A stretch of DNA of 6,122 bases from Pseudomonadota bacterium (GTDB taxonomy: Bacteria > Pseudomonadota > Alphaproteobacteria > Acetobacterales > Acetobacteraceae), in assembly GCA_021807465.1 (NCBI GenBank), contig JAKBCX010000109.1:1-6122 (forward strand), in the 5' to 3' direction. Below the pieces are notes generated by a model. It worked only from the letters and a program-made list of their open reading frames with translations, had not been told where the DNA came from and did not search any database. Made by a program: the position numbers and the translations under genes. Below are positions 5,425 through 6,122 of this stretch, piece by piece; within the stretch, counting starts at the first letter, position 1; every line of letters starts with the position of its first letter.

Positions 5425-6079
5425 TCAGGAGGCGCGAGATGGAGGTATCTGGCTCGATCTTCTGGCGCAGGCGGTAGATATGCGTCTCCAGCGTATGGGT
5501 GGTAACGGCGGCGTTGTAGCCCCACACCTCGCCCAGCAGCAGCTGGCGGCTCACCGGGCGGCCATTGGCACGGTAGAGAAACTTCAAAATCGCCGCCTCC
5601 TTATCCGTCAGGCGGATGCGCTTGCCATTGGCGTCCTGCAATTGCCGCGCCGAGGGGCGGAAGCTATACGGGCCAATCTGGAACACCGCATCTTCCGAGG
5701 TCTCGAAAGCGCGCATCTGCGCCCGCAGCCGCGCCAGCAACTCGTTGATACGGAAGGGTTTGGCGATATAGTCATTAGCCCCCGCATCCAGCCCGCGCAC
5801 CACGTCCGACTCCTCGGCCGAGGCGGTGAGCATAATAACCGGCGCCTTAAGCCCGCGCTCGCGCAGCTTGCGGCAGAAATCCCGCCCATCGCCATCCGGC
5901 AGCCCCACATCCAGCAACAGCGCATCAAACCGCGTACCGCCATCCAGCACAGTCTCGGCGGCGGCCAGGCAATCCGCCTCATGCGGGGCAAATTCGCCGT
6001 CCATCTCCAGTTGCTCGATCAGCGCGGTACGCAAAGCCGTATCGTCGTCCACCACAAGAATAGGCCGCTGACCCGACAT
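5390..6079 (-). CDS. OmpR/PhoB-family two-component response regulator
   Basis: A 229-residue cytoplasmic transcription factor. The receiver domain (about 6-120) has the acidic pair D11-D12, phospho-acceptor D57 (LLLDVGLPDGDG), T85 (MLTAS) and K107 (AKPF), so phosphorylation by a sensor kinase is expected. The winged-helix DNA-binding domain (about 133-227) has LTDKEAAILKFL (157-168), the recognition-helix region THTLETHIYRLRQKIE (194-209) and the C-terminal wing ITEGGGYRL. Length is typical of the subfamily. The ATG at 6079 is preceded by AAGGAG at 6091-6086, a good ribosome-binding site. No histidine kinase is visible; it could lie outside the window. The 3' end overlaps the deoxyribosyltransferase gene tail to tail by 35 bases. 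The subfamily is firm, but I cannot assign a specific regulator name. Confidence 0.95.
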   Translation of the reverse strand: MSGQRPILVVDDDTALRTALIEQLEMDGEFAPHEADCLAAAETVLDGGTRFDALLLDVGLPDGDGRDFCRKLRERGLKAPVIMLTASAEESDVVRGLDAGANDYIAKPFRINELLARLRAQMRAFETSEDAVFQIGPYSFRPSARQLQDANGKRIRLTDKEAAILKFLYRANGRPVSRQLLLGEVWGYNAAVTTHTLETHIYRLRQKIEPDTSISRLLITEGGGYRLAP

Positions 6080-6122
6080 TCTGCTCTCCTTTTCGTTACC
6101 ACGACCATAACGTTAAACCTGC
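6080..6122 (-). promoter_or_regulatory. Upstream region of the response regulator with CGTTA repeats
   Basis: These 43 bases hold the ribosome-binding site (AAGGAG, 6091-6086) and, further upstream, CGTTA at 6094-6098 facing TAACG at 6108-6112. TAACGTTA at 6108-6115 is itself a palindrome and gives a second CGTTA 17 bases from the first. This could be a regulator binding site for the gene, possibly autoregulatory. A full promoter cannot be judged because the window ends here. Confidence 0.25.

Overview
The window is about 6.1 kb of GC-rich chromosomal DNA with tightly packed bacterial genes. Several traits point to an alphaproteobacterium: an HslV with an N-terminal propeptide ending in WHG before TT, a short DsbB, a COQ7-type di-iron ubiquinone hydroxylase, and an XRE/shikimate-kinase-like regulator. 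Placement below class (Rhodospirillales or Acetobacteraceae-like) is only a guess. I see no mobile element, RNA gene, CRISPR array or phage feature.

The left half (1-2923) reads leftward and is probably one transcription unit: hslV, hslU, dsbB, then coq7, which runs off the left edge. hslV and hslU overlap by one base (TAATG). dsbB and coq7 overlap by four (ATGA). hslU and dsbB are 86 bases apart, and that gap holds a hairpin abutting the dsbB start. HslVU is the cytoplasmic proteasome-like protease. DsbB reoxidises DsbA by passing electrons to ubiquinone, and COQ7 makes a ubiquinone precursor, so the dsbB-coq7 pair is functionally linked.

A divergent control region (2924-3109) separates hslV from a rightward three-gene unit (3110-5424). 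The first gene is a BzdR/BoxR-type regulator, with an N-terminal XRE helix-turn-helix and a C-terminal shikimate-kinase-like domain altered at substrate-binding positions. Four bases later comes a 290-residue protein I do not recognise. Seven bases after that is a nucleoside 2-deoxyribosyltransferase-family protein. The control region holds three TGCA tetramers on one face of the helix (positions 2986, 3016 and 3026). Two of them form TGCA-N6-TGCA, which resembles the operator type I recall for BzdR/BoxR. They overlap a predicted hslV promoter and a weaker predicted promoter of the regulator.

The right end carries a leftward OmpR/PhoB-type response regulator (5390-6079). Its 3' end overlaps the 3' end of the deoxyribosyltransferase gene by 35 bases, tail to tail. 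Its sensor kinase is not in the window.

The points most worth following are the regulator and its in-phase TGCA sites facing hslVU, the unrecognised protein in its operon, and a 9-bp hairpin that buries the start codon of that protein.
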